The notes beneath the pieces were generated by a model. It had not been told where the DNA came from. It searched no databases and worked only from the letters and a program-made list of their open reading frames with translations. This document shows positions 32,976 to 43,587 of a stretch of DNA of 64,000 bases, piece after piece. Position 1 is the stretch's first letter. The number at the start of each line of letters is the position of its first letter. A program made the translations under genes and the position numbers. Source of the DNA: Petaurus breviceps papuanus (taxonomy: Eukaryota; Chordata; Mammalia; Diprotodontia; Petauridae); contig JAMXIF010000031.1 of assembly GCA_028583685.1 (NCBI GenBank), forward strand, positions 6,644,128-6,708,127. Reading direction: 5' to 3'.

Positions 32976-33138
32976 GGGGTGTCCAGGTAGCACAGTGAGT
33001 AAGAGCACCGGCCCCAGAGTTGGAATAACCTGGGATCGAATCTGGGCTCAGACACTTAGCACCCACCCAGAAACACCTGGCCATGTAACCTTGAGCAAGT
33101 TACTTAACCCCAATTGCTTTACAAAGAAGAAGAAGAAA
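32976..33138 (+). mobile_element. Young tRNA-derived SINE with A-rich tail (WSINE-like)
   Basis: Head ggggtgtccaggtagcacag, ccggccccagagttggaat, gatcgaatctgggctcagac, body with gcacccacccagaaacacct, end ttaaccccaattgctt and an A-rich tail. Flanked by a perfect 14-bp duplication aagaagaaagcagg (32962-32975 and 33139-33152). Lacks the BovB tail of Mar1; the tail and duplication length fit L1-driven insertion. Confidence 0.9.
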
Positions 33139-33267
33139 AAGAAGAAAGCAGGTCTGGAGGAACTCCAAGGTTATTCAGACAAGAGCCCAGTAGTCTGCTG
33201 GGTCTGTGACATCCAGGCCTGCCCTCTGGGCTTCCAGACTCCAGGACATCCTCCAAGCCTGCTTTGC

Positions 33268-33770
33268 AATGTGACATAGAGATTAGTATGCTAGACCTGG
33301 AATAAGGAAGACCTGAGTTCAAACTGCCCCTGAAGGTCATGTATTATGAATATATCTCATCTCTCAGTTCAATTTTATCATCTGTAAAACTGGAGTAATA
33401 ATACATTTTTTTGGCAAGTCGGTGGTGCAGGGAATAGAGTGCTGGGCCTGGAGTCAAGAAGACTCATCTTCCTGATTTCAAATCTAGTCTCAGACACTGG
33501 CTGTATGACTCTGGGCAAGTCATTTAACCCTGTTTGCATCAATTTCCTCATCTGTAAAATGATCTGGAGAAGGAAATGGCAAACCACTGAGGTATTTCTG
33601 CCAAGAAAATCCCAAATGGGGTCATGGAGAGCCAGACACAAGTGTAAACAACTGATTATATGCTACTTTTAGGCAACCTACCTCACAGTATTGTTATATG
33701 GTTCAAATGAGATAATATGCATGAATATTTTTGAAAACTTTAGAGCATCTTATAAATTTTAATTATTATT
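33268..33770 (+). mobile_element. MIR SINE split by a Mar1 SINE
   Basis: Left part: gattagtatgctagacctgg, gaagacctgagttcaaactg, catctgtaaaactggagtaa. Right part: ctacctcacagtattgttat, gttcaaatgagataatatgc, ending attattattgtc. Confidence 0.85.
33418..33666 (+). mobile_element. Mar1-type SINE with target-site duplication
   Basis: ggtggtgcagggaatagagt, tgggcctggagtcaagaaga, gactctgggcaagtcattta, ctggagaaggaaatggcaaa, ggggtcatggagagccagac. Flanks tttttggcaa (33408-33417) and ttttaggcaa (33667-33676) match 9 of 10. Confidence 0.9.
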
Positions 33771-33776
33771 GTCTAA

Positions 33777-33935
33777 GGGTTCTTAACCTGGAGTCCATGT
33801 TTTTTGTTGTTTTTTATGTTTTATTTTTTAGTATTGTGACCCCTATTCAATGCAATTGGTTTCCTTTGTAATCTATGTTATTTAATTTTGTGCTTTTAAA
33901 AACAATATTCTGAAAAGGGTTTCACCAGACCTCCA
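33777..33935 (+). mobile_element. hAT-type DNA transposon fragment, left half
   Basis: gggttcttaacctggagtcc, aatgcaattggtttcctttg, gaaaagggtttcaccagacc: same family as the right-half copy at 9190. Confidence 0.55.
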
Positions 33936-33980
33936 AACCAAACACAAATGAAGAAACTTCAGAAGGTGAATAGTATAGAG

Positions 33981-34204
33981 CAGAGGAATCAAACAATTGC
34001 TTCCCAGATGCATGCAGCCCATGACACTCATAAATACATCCAGAAACAGATTAAAATGTAATTGTGAAATATTTAACAAAATAAATAAAAATACAATAAA
34101 ACATAGATAATGTTAACATGTGATTTTCTAAATCAATATGTGACCCACAGAGATCCTTCTGTATGGTTTAGTGTCCCTATTTCTATTTGAATTTGATACC
34201 ACTG
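33981..34204. mobile_element. Short hAT-like DNA transposon, both ends present
   Basis: Left end cagaggaatcaaacaattg and right end (reverse complement cagtggtatcaaattc) form a terminal inverted repeat CAG.GG.ATCAAA. 224 bp, with an AT-rich interior (ttaacaaaataaataaaaat). A sister copy lies at 47600-47833. Confidence 0.75.
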
Positions 34205-34365
34205 GTGGAATCTCAATTGAGCGTAGAGTCTGCCTGTATGCAACATTTCCTATATGGCTTTGCCCACCTGACCTAAGAATATAGTTTGACCTTCTGTAGA
34301 CTTGGGGGTTGTCTTGTCTCCCCTCTGTGCTTGAGTGGATGGTCCTAAGCTCACAAAAGAGGTAT

Positions 34366-34540
34366 TGTTTTTGTTTAGTTGTTTCCAGTTTTGTGCAATT
34401 CTTCATGACCCCATTTGGGGTTTCCTTGGCAAAGATATTAGAGTGGTTTTCCATATCCTTCTCCAGCTCATTTTACAGATGAGGAAACTGAGCTAAACAG
34501 GGTTAAGTGACTTGCCTAGAGTCACACAGCTATCAAGGTT
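34366..34540 (-). mobile_element. Mar1-type SINE, antisense, head missing
   Basis: Tail gttgtttccagttttgtgca, cccatttggggtttccttgg, CORE gttaagtgacttgcctagag to cacacagctat, where it stops. The tRNA-derived head is absent. Confidence 0.88.
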
Positions 34541-35248
34541 CATTTGATTAGTTGAGAATCAGGTTTATTCAAGAACTTCTCTGTTTCAGTTCATCATTTC
34601 AAATTTCTTTTGTGGATTTTCATAAGTTGGGTATGAATTAACGTCCTTTGAAAACTACTCTCGGACCCATTATTGTTGGATGTTGGAATATATATATTTT
34701 ACTTTGCTTCTCTGTTCATCCCATTTTTTTCCTCTTCACTTCCTTCCCTTTTGAATTCTGTTCACTTCTAGCTATCATTCCAGCAAGCTTTCAGTTACAT
34801 TTCATTTTAGCCCTGCAGTACCATCAGAATGGAGCAGAATCATCAACAAATTTCATTGCATTGCAAATGGTACCTATTTTTTTCCAGGTTACCATCTGCT
34901 GGAATCTCTATATTCACCGTTCCAAGAGAATAGGTTAGATAACTCTACAAAGTCATTTTCAGTACACCTCATTTCCAAACTTAAACTTGAAAGTCACTTT
35001 CCCAGCCATCTAAAGACATGGGGAAATTGTAGATCCTTTTTTCTTTATTTCTATTTTTTTCTCCATTTCCCCCTCTTCCTTCTATAGCTTGTAAATCTTT
35101 CACTTGTGATCAGCTCTATTGAAGATCTTCTTGGAAAGTAGCTTGGCCACTATGAATGATTCTAAACTTGTAATGGTCAGACACGTATAGCAGATACTCA
35201 TTCATTCTGTATTCTGAAAGCTTTGTTAGGTTACTAGTCTTTGCTACT
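34541..35248. other. Unassigned
   Basis: About 700 bp, T/C-rich, no element recognised. A 96-codon frame at 34648-34938 has hydrophobic residues but no known domain and no splice context. Confidence 0.35.
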
Positions 35249-35249
35249 A

Positions 35250-35492
35250 TTAATAATAATAACTAACATTCATATACTTCTGAAGTTTGCAAAGTACTTT
35301 TTATGTGTTATCTCATGTGACACTCAAAAGCACCCTGCTACAAGGTGAGTGTTATTATTATCCCAACTTTACAGATGTGGAATCTGAGGTGGAGAGCATC
35401 ACATGGCTAGTAGGTGTATGAGACAGGATTTGAACCATATCTTCCTGATACCGAATCTGGCTCTCTACCCATCATGCCAGCTAGCTACCCAT
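35250..35492 (-). mobile_element. MIR SINE, near full length
   Basis: Antisense: gaagtttgcaaagtactttt, cccaactttacagatgtgga, catggctagtaggtgtatga, head gccagctagctaccc. Confidence 0.85.
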
Positions 35493-35935
35493 GTGTGCAG
35501 TATGGTGCCACAGACTAGGTGTCCCTTACTTTAAGGCCTACACACCTTCCTCTTCAAACTGAACTAGAGATTCTATCTCCCTGACTAGCTTATAACTTCA
35601 TAAGGACATAGCAGAGCATAGCCCCACACATGTCCCTCCAGTAGTGCTTCTGCAATAACTCAATAAATCCTACTGTTTTTACCAACTGATTAGCTACTAT
35701 TTGCCTCTGTTGATAAAACTCCCAGTCCAGAATCAGGTAACTGGAGGATGAGCCCATAAATGTTGGGGTTTTTTTGTTTCAACCTTTGTGAATTGTTCTA
35801 AGATTTCTTTTCCTGCCTTAGTATAGTTATCAGAATGAAATTAACCTCTGAGGAAGCAGGATCCCAATGAGTCCCAGAGCTTCACACTCTGCCTGTATCC
35901 AGTGGGAACTAGAGATTGTACAGGACAGGGCTTCT
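35493..35935. other. Unassigned
   Basis: Nothing certain. 35560-35680 (aactcaataaatcc near the end) could be a worn L2 or other retroelement end. Confidence 0.3.
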
Positions 35936-36220
35936 TAAACTTTTTCCACTCATGACCCCTTTTCGCGGGTAGGCAGCATTAGTTGGCATTGTGTGACAGG
36001 AAGGCATATGCAGCGCAAAGTGCACATGCTTTGTGTTCGGAACCAAAGCTGCAGTGAAGATGCATGAAACAGGATGAGCAAGCACTGCCAGAAGCACGTC
36101 GAATTCATTCCTCGTTTGACTTTGAATTAATTTTTAGTCATTGCATGTTCAGAAGCTTTATTGTTGCCACATTTTTCATGACCCCAGATGGGATCATGAC
36201 CCACTGTTTAAGAAGTGCTG
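35936..36220. mobile_element. hAT-type DNA transposon with terminal inverted repeats
   Basis: Left end cagggcttcttaaac and right end (reverse complement cagcacttcttaaac) match 13 of 15. ccactcatgacccc near the left end mirrors gggatcatgaccca near the right. 285 bp, non-autonomous. No clean 8-bp flank duplication seen. Confidence 0.85.
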
Positions 36221-36224
36221 GAGT

Positions 36225-36355
36225 ACATGAGGCTGGATGTGGTAGAGTGAAAAGAGCATATGTTTTGGCATCAGAGGCCCTGCCTTCAAATCCAGATTCA
36301 GCAGTATATTATCTTAGACATGTCACTCTCCAAAACTCAACTATTCAAATGAGTC
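36225..36355 (+). mobile_element. MIR 5' half
   Basis: Sense: gtggtagagtgaaaagagca, catcagaggccctgccttca, ttagacatgtcactctcc. Confidence 0.7.
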
Positions 36356-36404
36356 ATCATAGCTGAATTTTTTTTGAAGGGCCTAGTAGAGATTAGGGGT
36401 TTGA

Positions 36405-36520
36405 TATCTTCTGGGAGAATGCAAGCCCCTTGATGACAGTGTATCACTATATCTTTACCTCCTCAGCATCTAACATGCTGCCCAGTATGCAGTAGATATT
36501 TAATAAATGTTTGAATTGAA
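36405..36520 (+). mobile_element. L2 3' end
   Basis: gcaagccccttgatgacagt, gcagtagatatttaataaat, gtttgaattgaac. Confidence 0.75.
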
Positions 36521-36589
36521 CAAAGGTTCCTACTATCATCACATACGTATTGGGTACTCATGAAGTGGATGAAGCCATACAAGATACTG

Positions 36590-37087
36590 TGAGGTTGGAA
36601 CAAAAGCTGCCAATACAACACTGTGCCTTACAAATATTATTTCATTTGATTTGCACAACTGTAGGAGGTAGATGGTCTTATTATCCCCATTTTACATATG
36701 AAGAAACAGGCAAACATGGGTTAAGTGACTTGCCCAGGATTCCACAGCTGGGCAGGTATCTGACACTTGATTTGAACTTAGATCCTCCAGACTCCAGAGG
36801 CACCTAGGTAGCACAATGGATAGAGTGCTAGGCCTGGAGTCAAAAAGATCCTCTTCTTGAATACAAATCAGCCTCAGATACTTACTGGCTATGTAATCCT
36901 GGGGTAGTCACTTAACCCTGTTTGCTTCAGTTTCCTCATCTGTAAAATGAGCTGGAGAAGGAAATGACAAACCACTGCAGTAGCTTTGCCAAGAAAGCCC
37001 TAATGGGGCCACAAAGAGTTGGACACAACTAAAAACAACTGAACTTCTGACTCCAGACCCAGCACTCTATTCACTGTGCCACCTAGA
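36590..37087 (-). mobile_element. MIR SINE split by Mar1, just upstream of a DPP6 exon
   Basis: Left part: ccttacaaatattatttcat, ccccattttacatatgaaga, gacttgcccaggattccaca. Right part 37049-37087: gactccagacccagcactct, cactgtgccacctag. Its right edge lies 112 bp before the exon at 37200. Confidence 0.88.
36799..37048 (+). mobile_element. Mar1-type SINE with 9-bp target-site duplication
   Basis: Head cacctaggtagcacaatgga, CORE ggtagtcacttaaccctgtt, tail gctggagaaggaaatgacaa to gagttggacacaactaaaaa. Flanked by gactccaga (36790-36798 and 37049-37057), inside the MIR at 36590-37087. Confidence 0.92.
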
Positions 37088-37199
37088 AGTAGAGGTAGTG
37101 CTTTTTCTTGCATGTCATAGCATTTGTAATGACATTGAACTGATTTTTCCTCCATTTGTTTCCTATTCACCTTTCTCTACTTTCTGTCCTTTTCCCCAG

Positions 37200-37354
37200 A
37201 GGAGATTTTAAAGACTCACATTGCACACTGGTGGTCTCCAGACGGGACTAGGTTAGCCTATGCCACAATCAATGATTCCCGAGTGCCCATCATGGACCTA
37301 CCCACCTACACTGGCTCTCTCTACCCCACTGTTAAGCCTTATCATTATCCCAAG
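37200..37354 (+). CDS. DPP6: DPP6 internal exon (beta-propeller domain), phase 1 in, phase 0 out
   Basis: DPP6 is a type II membrane glycoprotein of the S9B prolyl-peptidase family that has lost peptidase activity and serves as an auxiliary subunit of Kv4 channels in neurons. This 155-bp exon supplies 51 whole codons after a codon whose first base comes from the previous exon: [51 protein letters not shown]. It matches remembered mammalian DPP6 almost residue for residue and clearly not DPP10, whose equivalent diverges after HWWSPDG. It lies in the extracellular beta-propeller; INDS is a possible N-glycosylation sequon. The acceptor has a long pyrimidine tract (ctgtccttttccccag) and the donor is AAG|gtaaga. 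Intact, no stops. Confidence 0.97.
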
Positions 37355-37687
37355 GTAAGAATTGGCTTTGGGCTTTTCCTTTTGCTGAACTGATTGTTTG
37401 CATTATTCATAGGTCTTTCTCCTCTCAGCTGACTCAGATGTGGAGATGTGCTAATCAGAGATGCTTATGAGCATTACAGTAAACAGAGAAAAGATTAATT
37501 ATTTCTCATTAAATTGCCATCTTTGTTTAGTTAAATTTGATGGTTGGTAAATTTACCTTTTGTGCTTGTCTGAGCTAGGGTTAGTCATTTAACGAAACTT
37601 CAGAACAGAATTTAAAAAAAGCCTTGCTTTCCCTCTGAGTTGGTGACTACATCTCCCTCCTACCCTCATTCTCCCTTCCCTCAGTCA

Positions 37688-37882
37688 TGAATCATAGAAT
37701 ATTTATAGGATTTAGAGCTGAAAGGAACCTTAGTGATCATCTAGCCACTCTCATTTTACAGAAAAGGAAACTGAGACCTAGAGACCGTAGGTAACATACT
37801 CTAAGTCACACAGCAAATCAAAAGCAGGGTTCAAACCAGAACTCAGGATTCCCAACTCTTAGCTCAGTGTTCTTTCCATTAG
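37688..37882 (-). mobile_element. MIR variant SINE
   Basis: Antisense: ggatttagagctgaaaggaa, ctcattttacagaaaaggaa, ctaagtcacacagcaaatca. Confidence 0.82.
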
Positions 37883-38059
37883 TAACATACGACGATGCAG
37901 TTCACTTGCATGAAACTAAAGGGAGAATACTTATATGTACAACTGATGGCTAAGGTGGCCACTATCCAGGGATAAATGCAACTGATTCTACAGCTAGTAG
38001 CAGAGCATGGTGGGAAGAAATAAAGGGAGAAATGCATTGGGATGCCACGATTTCATGGA

Positions 38060-38440
38060 AGCTCAGAGACCATCTGAGACCATTCCTTACTTGAGTAGAA
38101 ATGCCCTCTGCAATATACCACCAAAGCACGCATCCAGGTTTGGCTTGCAGACCTCTGGTAAGAGGATCTCACTGTCTCTTGGGGACAGTCCATGTCACTT
38201 CTGGAGAGTTCTGTTAAGAAGGTCTTCTCTAAATCAAATTTATATCTTCATCTCTTCCTCTTCTAATCATTTCTTCTTGTATAGCCCTCTGGAATTGAGC
38301 AAGAGAAATAGAATCCTCCTTCTGCTTGAAATGTATTCTCCTGTCCTCCCTGTCCTCTTCTCCACACTAAACATCCCCAGTTTCTTCAGCCAATCCTTGA
38401 GCTCTGTAGTGTGACAAATACAGTATGGAGATCTCCCTAC
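38060..38440 (-). mobile_element. CR1/L3 LINE 3' region
   Basis: Reversed order of the L3 3' end: gcttgcagacctctggtaag, gagttctgttaagaaggtct, ccctctggaattgagcaaga, ctaaacatccccagtttctt, cagccaatccttgagctctg. The same region appears in sense at 55619-55955. The 135-codon plus-strand frame here is its antisense shadow. Confidence 0.75.
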
Positions 38441-39398
38441 CTAGTGTCTCCCAGATTGTATGACAAAATCACTCCTCACACTATGGAAAAAACAAAACAG
38501 AAAAGTAGGAACTCCCCATTTCACCTATTCAGTTTCTGATAAACCCACAGACGAGTTCCCTTAAACATGAAATATACTGAACCCTGGCATTCTGAAGAAC
38601 TGATGACTTGTGCGTTAAAAGGTCTCCTTCATATTCCAACCAAAAAAATTTTTGTAGTCACTTCTCTTAGAATTGAACCTCAAAATAAGAGTCCATAAGC
38701 TATTGAAAAATGTATTTGACTTCTTTCTTCACTGAACACAAGCATCTTAAAAATTGGGAATATACTTTTTGCATATCACTGAAACCATATACTGCCAGTA
38801 GGTTGGTGAGCTCACCCTCTGGGACACCCACTTATGTTCTCTCTTCTGTGTTCTCTATTCTTTCTTTCCTGGCCAAAACAGTTGTATTTTGGTCCTGTAA
38901 TATGTTTGGTGGGTACACATTGCCACCAAACTGGCAGTGGTTGAAGTAGAAGAGGTGTTCAAAGCAGAAGAGTGTACTCAATCTTTTTTGGAAGGCCTTA
39001 ATTTCATCCCACTTGTGAGTGATGAAAATGGATAATTTCCATTTCTTGGATAATTTCCCCTTTGTTCTTGCTGTTTCTTCTCTCTGGTTTCTCCTTTCTT
39101 TAGGAAATGATAAAGGGTGTGGATGATAAATGGGGAAAGTGCAGTAGAGAGTTGGGGAGAAGAGAAATTGAGAAGAGAATCAGTACAATTCCATGTATTT
39201 CCCATCTCAACCTCCAGGCTAAACATCCCAAGAGAGTATATCAGCTATTCTCTAAAGAGAATTAAATTTCCTAGAGTATGTCTTAGCGGTGTCCATAAGT
39301 TTGTACAGCCCACAAAATAAATTTGAGAACCTTTTACAAGGCAAAATGTACTGTCCCGATTATTACTAATAATATCCCTCTTCCTTTTTGTATCCTAG

Positions 39399-39496
39399 GC
39401 TGGATGTGAAAATCCAAGCATTTCCTTACATGTCATTGGCTTAAATGGGCCTACCCATGATCTGGAAATGACACCACCAGATGATCCAAGAATGAG
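39399..39496 (+). CDS. DPP6: DPP6 internal exon (beta-propeller domain), phase 0 in, phase 2 out
   Basis: 98-bp exon directly continuing the previous one: [20 protein letters not shown] then [12 protein letters not shown] plus the first two bases of the next codon (Arg expected). Acceptor cctttttgtatcctag and donor AG|gtttgt, the latter a weaker match to the consensus. Length and phase agree with the family gene structure. Remembered mammalian DPP6 reads AGSENPS, so the TGT at 39405-39407 gives Cys where Ser is expected in an extracellular segment. NPS is not a usable glycosylation site because of the proline. The following exon (starting EYYITMVKW) was not found in the remaining 24 kb. Confidence 0.96.
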
Positions 39497-40568
39497 GTTT
39501 GTTTCCTTCTGTTTTCCCTAAAGCACATATTAATAATATGTTTTCCTCCTAATACTCTTAATCACTCTATTTCATATTTCTCAGTATGAGGTTCTCAGGA
39601 ACAGACATTCTGCAAAGGTTTCTCCACTATTGATGACCTGATTCCATAATTGACATCTTTGGGAAGCTAGGGTTAGGGTTTTTTGAACAGCAGAATTTCT
39701 TTAAAGCAGAACACACATATAATAGAGAAATCTCTTTTGTTAAGATAATGACACTTATATTTATTGGAAGTTAATATTCTCCTCAAAGATATCCTGATTG
39801 GGAGTCATCTCTAGTAGGGGTTTTGGTACCTGTAAAAAGGTTGGATTTGAGCTAAGACCTCAGATGTTGTAATGAATGAATTGGTTCCCAAGGCTCATTT
39901 AGAAGGATGTACAAGAGAAGTGCTATCCATCCCCATTCAAAAGGGGGTCTTTTCTGCCATTTCTCTGCCTTGTCTCAACTACCCATATATACAGAACTGG
40001 AATTAGCCTTTTTTTTCACTTGGACCAGGAAAGGGGGAGCAGCTGAAATTTAGTAGTTATCTTTAATGTGGCCATCTGGGGAGAAAGCCCACCTGGTATA
40101 TTCCAAGAGATTTCTAAGATTCAAAGGGGAGGAGCAAACACCCCGGGAAGATACTGGGGGCAAAATAAATCAGAATAGGAATATGCTACTAAAAAGTACT
40201 ATGGGCCCCTTATAATATTCTTCCATAGAGCAAAGTTCTGATGGCAATACCCTAGTTGCAGTGCAATACATAGAACACAGAAAGGTCAGGTATGAAGATG
40301 CAGCAATGCCAATTGCTTGACCATTTATGCATCACAAACCGAACTGGTTGAGGCTAGAATGAACACTGAGACCCAACATCTGCTTGGTATTGTTTGAGTT
40401 TTGCTATAAGTCTAGCCTGGGATGTGAAAATTCAACTATCAAACTGCATTTTCTAGTAATTATAATAAAACCTCATCAAAGGCTGGACATACAGTAGGTA
40501 CTCTCTGATTAGTAATTAATTTAGGATCATTAGTATAGAGCTGAAAAGGAATCATAATAGTAGGAAAA
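39497..40568. other. Repeat-poor intron following the second exon
   Basis: About 1 kb without a recognised transposon, apart from a scrap of L2 end near 40480-40510 (acatacagtaggtactctct). Confidence 0.4.
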
Positions 40569-40569
40569 T

Positions 40570-40846
40570 TGTAATAATAATAATAATATAAGTATTTATA
40601 TAATACTTACTATATACCAGGCACTATGTTAAATGCTTTACAAATATTATCTCATTGCATCCCTCACAGTAACCCTGTGAGGAAGGTGTTATTATTATCC
40701 CCATACTATTGTTGAGGAAACTGAGAGGCACAGAGGTTAAGTGACTTGTCCAAGGTTATACAACTAGTAAGTGTCTGAAGCTGGATTTGAACTCAAGTCT
40801 TCCTGACTCCAGATTCAGCACCCTATCCCCGTTGCCACCTGGCTCA
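40570..40846 (-). mobile_element. MIR SINE, near full length
   Basis: Antisense: tatataccaggcactatgtt, gttgaggaaactgagaggca, gacttgtccaaggttataca, gaactcaagtcttcctgact, head gttgccacctggct. Confidence 0.9.
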
Positions 40847-40849
40847 TGT

Positions 40850-41028
40850 ATTTCAGAGACCATTTCTGCCAACCCCCACATTTTACAGTTGAAAAAATTG
40901 CAATCCATGTGGTTAGGTGACTTGCCCAAGGTCATATAAATAGTGTCAGAAGATTTGAACCCAAGTCTTCAGCCTCCAGAGCCAGTTTTTGTCTTTGTTT
41001 TGCCCACTGTAGCACACTGCCTCCTTAG
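40850..41028 (-). mobile_element. MIR variant SINE
   Basis: Antisense: cacattttacagttgaaaaa, gacttgcccaaggtcatata, ending cacactgcctcct. Confidence 0.8.
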
Positions 41029-41081
41029 ACTTAAATTAGACCTGAGTCTATTCCTGTGCCCATTGCTCATTGCTTCCAAGT

Positions 41082-41200
41082 ATCATAGGTTTAGAGCTGG
41101 ACGGGACATTGCAGATTCTCTAGTCCAACCACTCATTTTGCAAAATAGAGTCCTGGTGAGATGAATTTGGTTGCCCAAGACATCCTAGAGATGCTTCCCA
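41082..41200 (-). mobile_element. MIR variant fragment
   Basis: Antisense: cataggtttagagctggacg, ctctagtccaaccactcatt. Confidence 0.75.
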
Positions 41201-41269
41201 CAACACCAGCACTGCAGGAAATAGAAATGTATGTTAGCTCCATCACATCTGCCACTTAGTTCCCCCAGC

Positions 41270-41516
41270 TCCCTCTGAGACTTAGCTCCAATCCCATCTT
41301 CTGTAGGAGGCCCCAGCTTCTAATGCCTTCTTCTTTTTGATTATTTCTGTTTATTCTCTGTATATATTTTGTGTGTACCTAGTTGAGAACATCTCGTCTC
41401 CACTATTTGAATGGAAATTCCTTGAGGGCAGAGGCTGAGTTTTTGCCTTCCTTGTATCTTTAGCACTTAACACAGGGCCTAAAACATAGTAAGGACTTAA
41501 ATATTTGTTGACTGGT
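41270..41516 (+). mobile_element. L2 3' UTR and terminus
   Basis: gaggccccagcttctaatgc, ttccttgagggcagaggctg, cataggtaagg-type end (aaacatagtaaggacttaaa). Confidence 0.8.
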
Positions 41517-42012
41517 TGCATAAACACATAAAGACAAGAATCATTAAAGGACCCAGACTGAGGTTTGGTCATGTCTCCTCCTCTAGCCAAGGATTGCAGA
41601 GACTGTTTCATCAGCAAAGGTAATTAATTGATCTTATGGATGTTAATTTTCACTGGATTGTGAGACAACTATGTGGTTATTTATTGATCTCTTTCCCTTC
41701 CCTACCCTCCACCTGAGATCTTTAGGTTTCATAGTTTTTCTAACTCCCTCAAGCTCCTGCAGTCCTAGTCCAGCAGATTTGCTGCATTAATGTGGAACTT
41801 CATCCAAAAAATCTAAACTGTCTCTTTCATTTAAGTGAAAAATCTCTCTTAGCAATTCTTCAAGTCTGATTACTTTCAAAGACAGTGAAAGGTTAGCCTC
41901 AGTCAAGATTGCAAGTTTGGGCACTAGACTTTGGTTCATTATGATAGCCTTCATTTCTAAAACAAACTTCTGTTTCAATAAGTGCCCTTGACATTTAACA
42001 TGGTTATGTAGT
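41517..42012. other. Unassigned
   Basis: Nothing recognised. Confidence 0.3.
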
Positions 42013-42014
42013 CA

Positions 42015-42245
42015 TGAGAGGTGGCATGGAATGGTGGATTGAGAGTTCATCTCAAAGCCAGGATACAACCACTTCTGTAGGAAGATTTGCCATTTGAGTA
42101 TCACCTCCAATTTGAGCTGTGGGACTCTGGGCAAAAGTTCTTGCAGAAAAGGTATCAGCCTCCATTGGTAAGGGAGTTTACTCCCAATACAATTGAAGTC
42201 ACAGGTCGGGTGCCTGTCCCTACACCTGTGTAGTCACAGATGTAT
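42015..42245 (+). mobile_element. MIR variant SINE
   Basis: gaggtggcatggaatggtgg head, gtgggactctgggcaaaagt, gtaagggagtttactcccaa, gaagtcacaggtcgggtgcc. Confidence 0.75.
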
Positions 42246-43188
42246 ATAGAGCCTGGACTGGAGAAGCTGGCACCACTCACCCCTTCTCCTTACAAGCATT
42301 CCCTTTGTCCCTTCCCCTCATGGAAATTAACTATTGAAAGTCAGGGAAAACATGGTAAGAGATATGTAAATGTCAGTTGTTATAAACCTCAGGCATTTAA
42401 TTTTGAGGAATACTTTTTTAAAATCATAATTAGTCTGTAAAGAAAGTCTCAAGTTTACAAAGGGCAAGAGTGGTATAGAACTTACATGCCACATGTATTA
42501 ACATAATAGAGTAGGCCAGGCATCCTGGGGGTTTCTGGAAAAGCATTTCCATTGGCCCTTTTCTTCAAATGAGGGAGTGAAAAATTTCTATTAAATACCT
42601 GGGCAGGTATTTAATAATAATACAAAAGCCAAGATAATCCCTTCCCTCAAGAAGCTTGCAATCAAAGCCTCTTTGTGTCTCCAGAGAACAAGCTTCAATA
42701 TAGACTCATAGTTAAATCTAGTACCCTTTTTCCTTCTCCATTGCATGGTCCACTCCTTTGTAGCACATACTCAGAATGCAATAAAAATAAGCTTTTCTTT
42801 ATGTCAAGATAAAACCCATTTTAAAATATATACAACAAACAAACAGTAGAGAATAAGTATTGCCAGTTTGCCAGACAGCAGTGAGAAATGGGGAGGGGAG
42901 GAAGTACAGAGGGGATAAATTTGCCAGATTGCAATAGCTGTGGCAGGGGAAGTAATTGCACTGTTCTTTCCAGGCAGGTCACTTTTTAAGTCAGTGGGTG
43001 GGCCAAGCAAAGCTCCAGTTGTTCATGAATACTTTCAGTTGGGGATAGCAGCACCCTTCACCTGCAAATGTCATAGGTGTGTCAGATCTCTCCTCTAAGT
43101 AAAATACTTAGGGTTTATGACATTTGGCATCTGACATTCAATTGCTGCTCAGTTTTCACTGACTTTACAGGCTCTATCCATGGTGCTG
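42246..43188. other. Mostly unassigned
   Basis: 42580-42670 contains a short antisense L2 end (gataatcccttccctcaaga). The rest shows nothing recognised. Confidence 0.35.
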
Positions 43189-43189
43189 A

Positions 43190-43480
43190 TTAGTTATCTT
43201 ACAGAAAGCAAGATTGTCTTGGAGTCAGGAAACTCAGCTTTGAATCTCACCCCAGATATTTGCTAGCAGTGTAGCCTTTAGTTCATTACTTAACCCTCTG
43301 AGCTTCAGTTTCCTCATTTGCAAAATGGGAAGATTGGACCTTCAAAATTCTTTCTTGCTCTAAATCTGTGTTCTGTTATACTAGTATTTTTACTGTCCAC
43401 ATCATTGTATGGTTTTGAGGAAAATGTTTTACAAACTTTCAAGGGCTTATCTTGGTGTTATTATTACCATAAATGATTAA
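43190..43480 (+). mobile_element. MIR SINE
   Basis: gtcttggagtcaggaaactc, gtgtagcctttagttcatta, cagtttcctcatttgcaaaa, with a further 3' piece at 43385-43480 (attttttaca-type end, gtgttattattaccat). Confidence 0.78.
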
Positions 43481-43587
43481 ATGCCAGCAGTAAAGTCAGA
43501 GACTAAGACAGCAAGTCCATAATCTTTTACAGTGGTCCTACAGACTACTTTCAGTGGTGAGATTTAAGGACATCCACAGGAATAACT

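Larger units (their letters stand above)
37355..39398 (+). other. DPP6: DPP6 intron between the two exons
   Basis: 2,044-bp phase 0 intron, gtaaga to tatcctag. It carries a MIR (37688-37882) and a CR1/L3 fragment (38060-38440). The remainder, including 37390-37600 and 38450-39380, shows nothing recognised. Confidence 0.9.
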
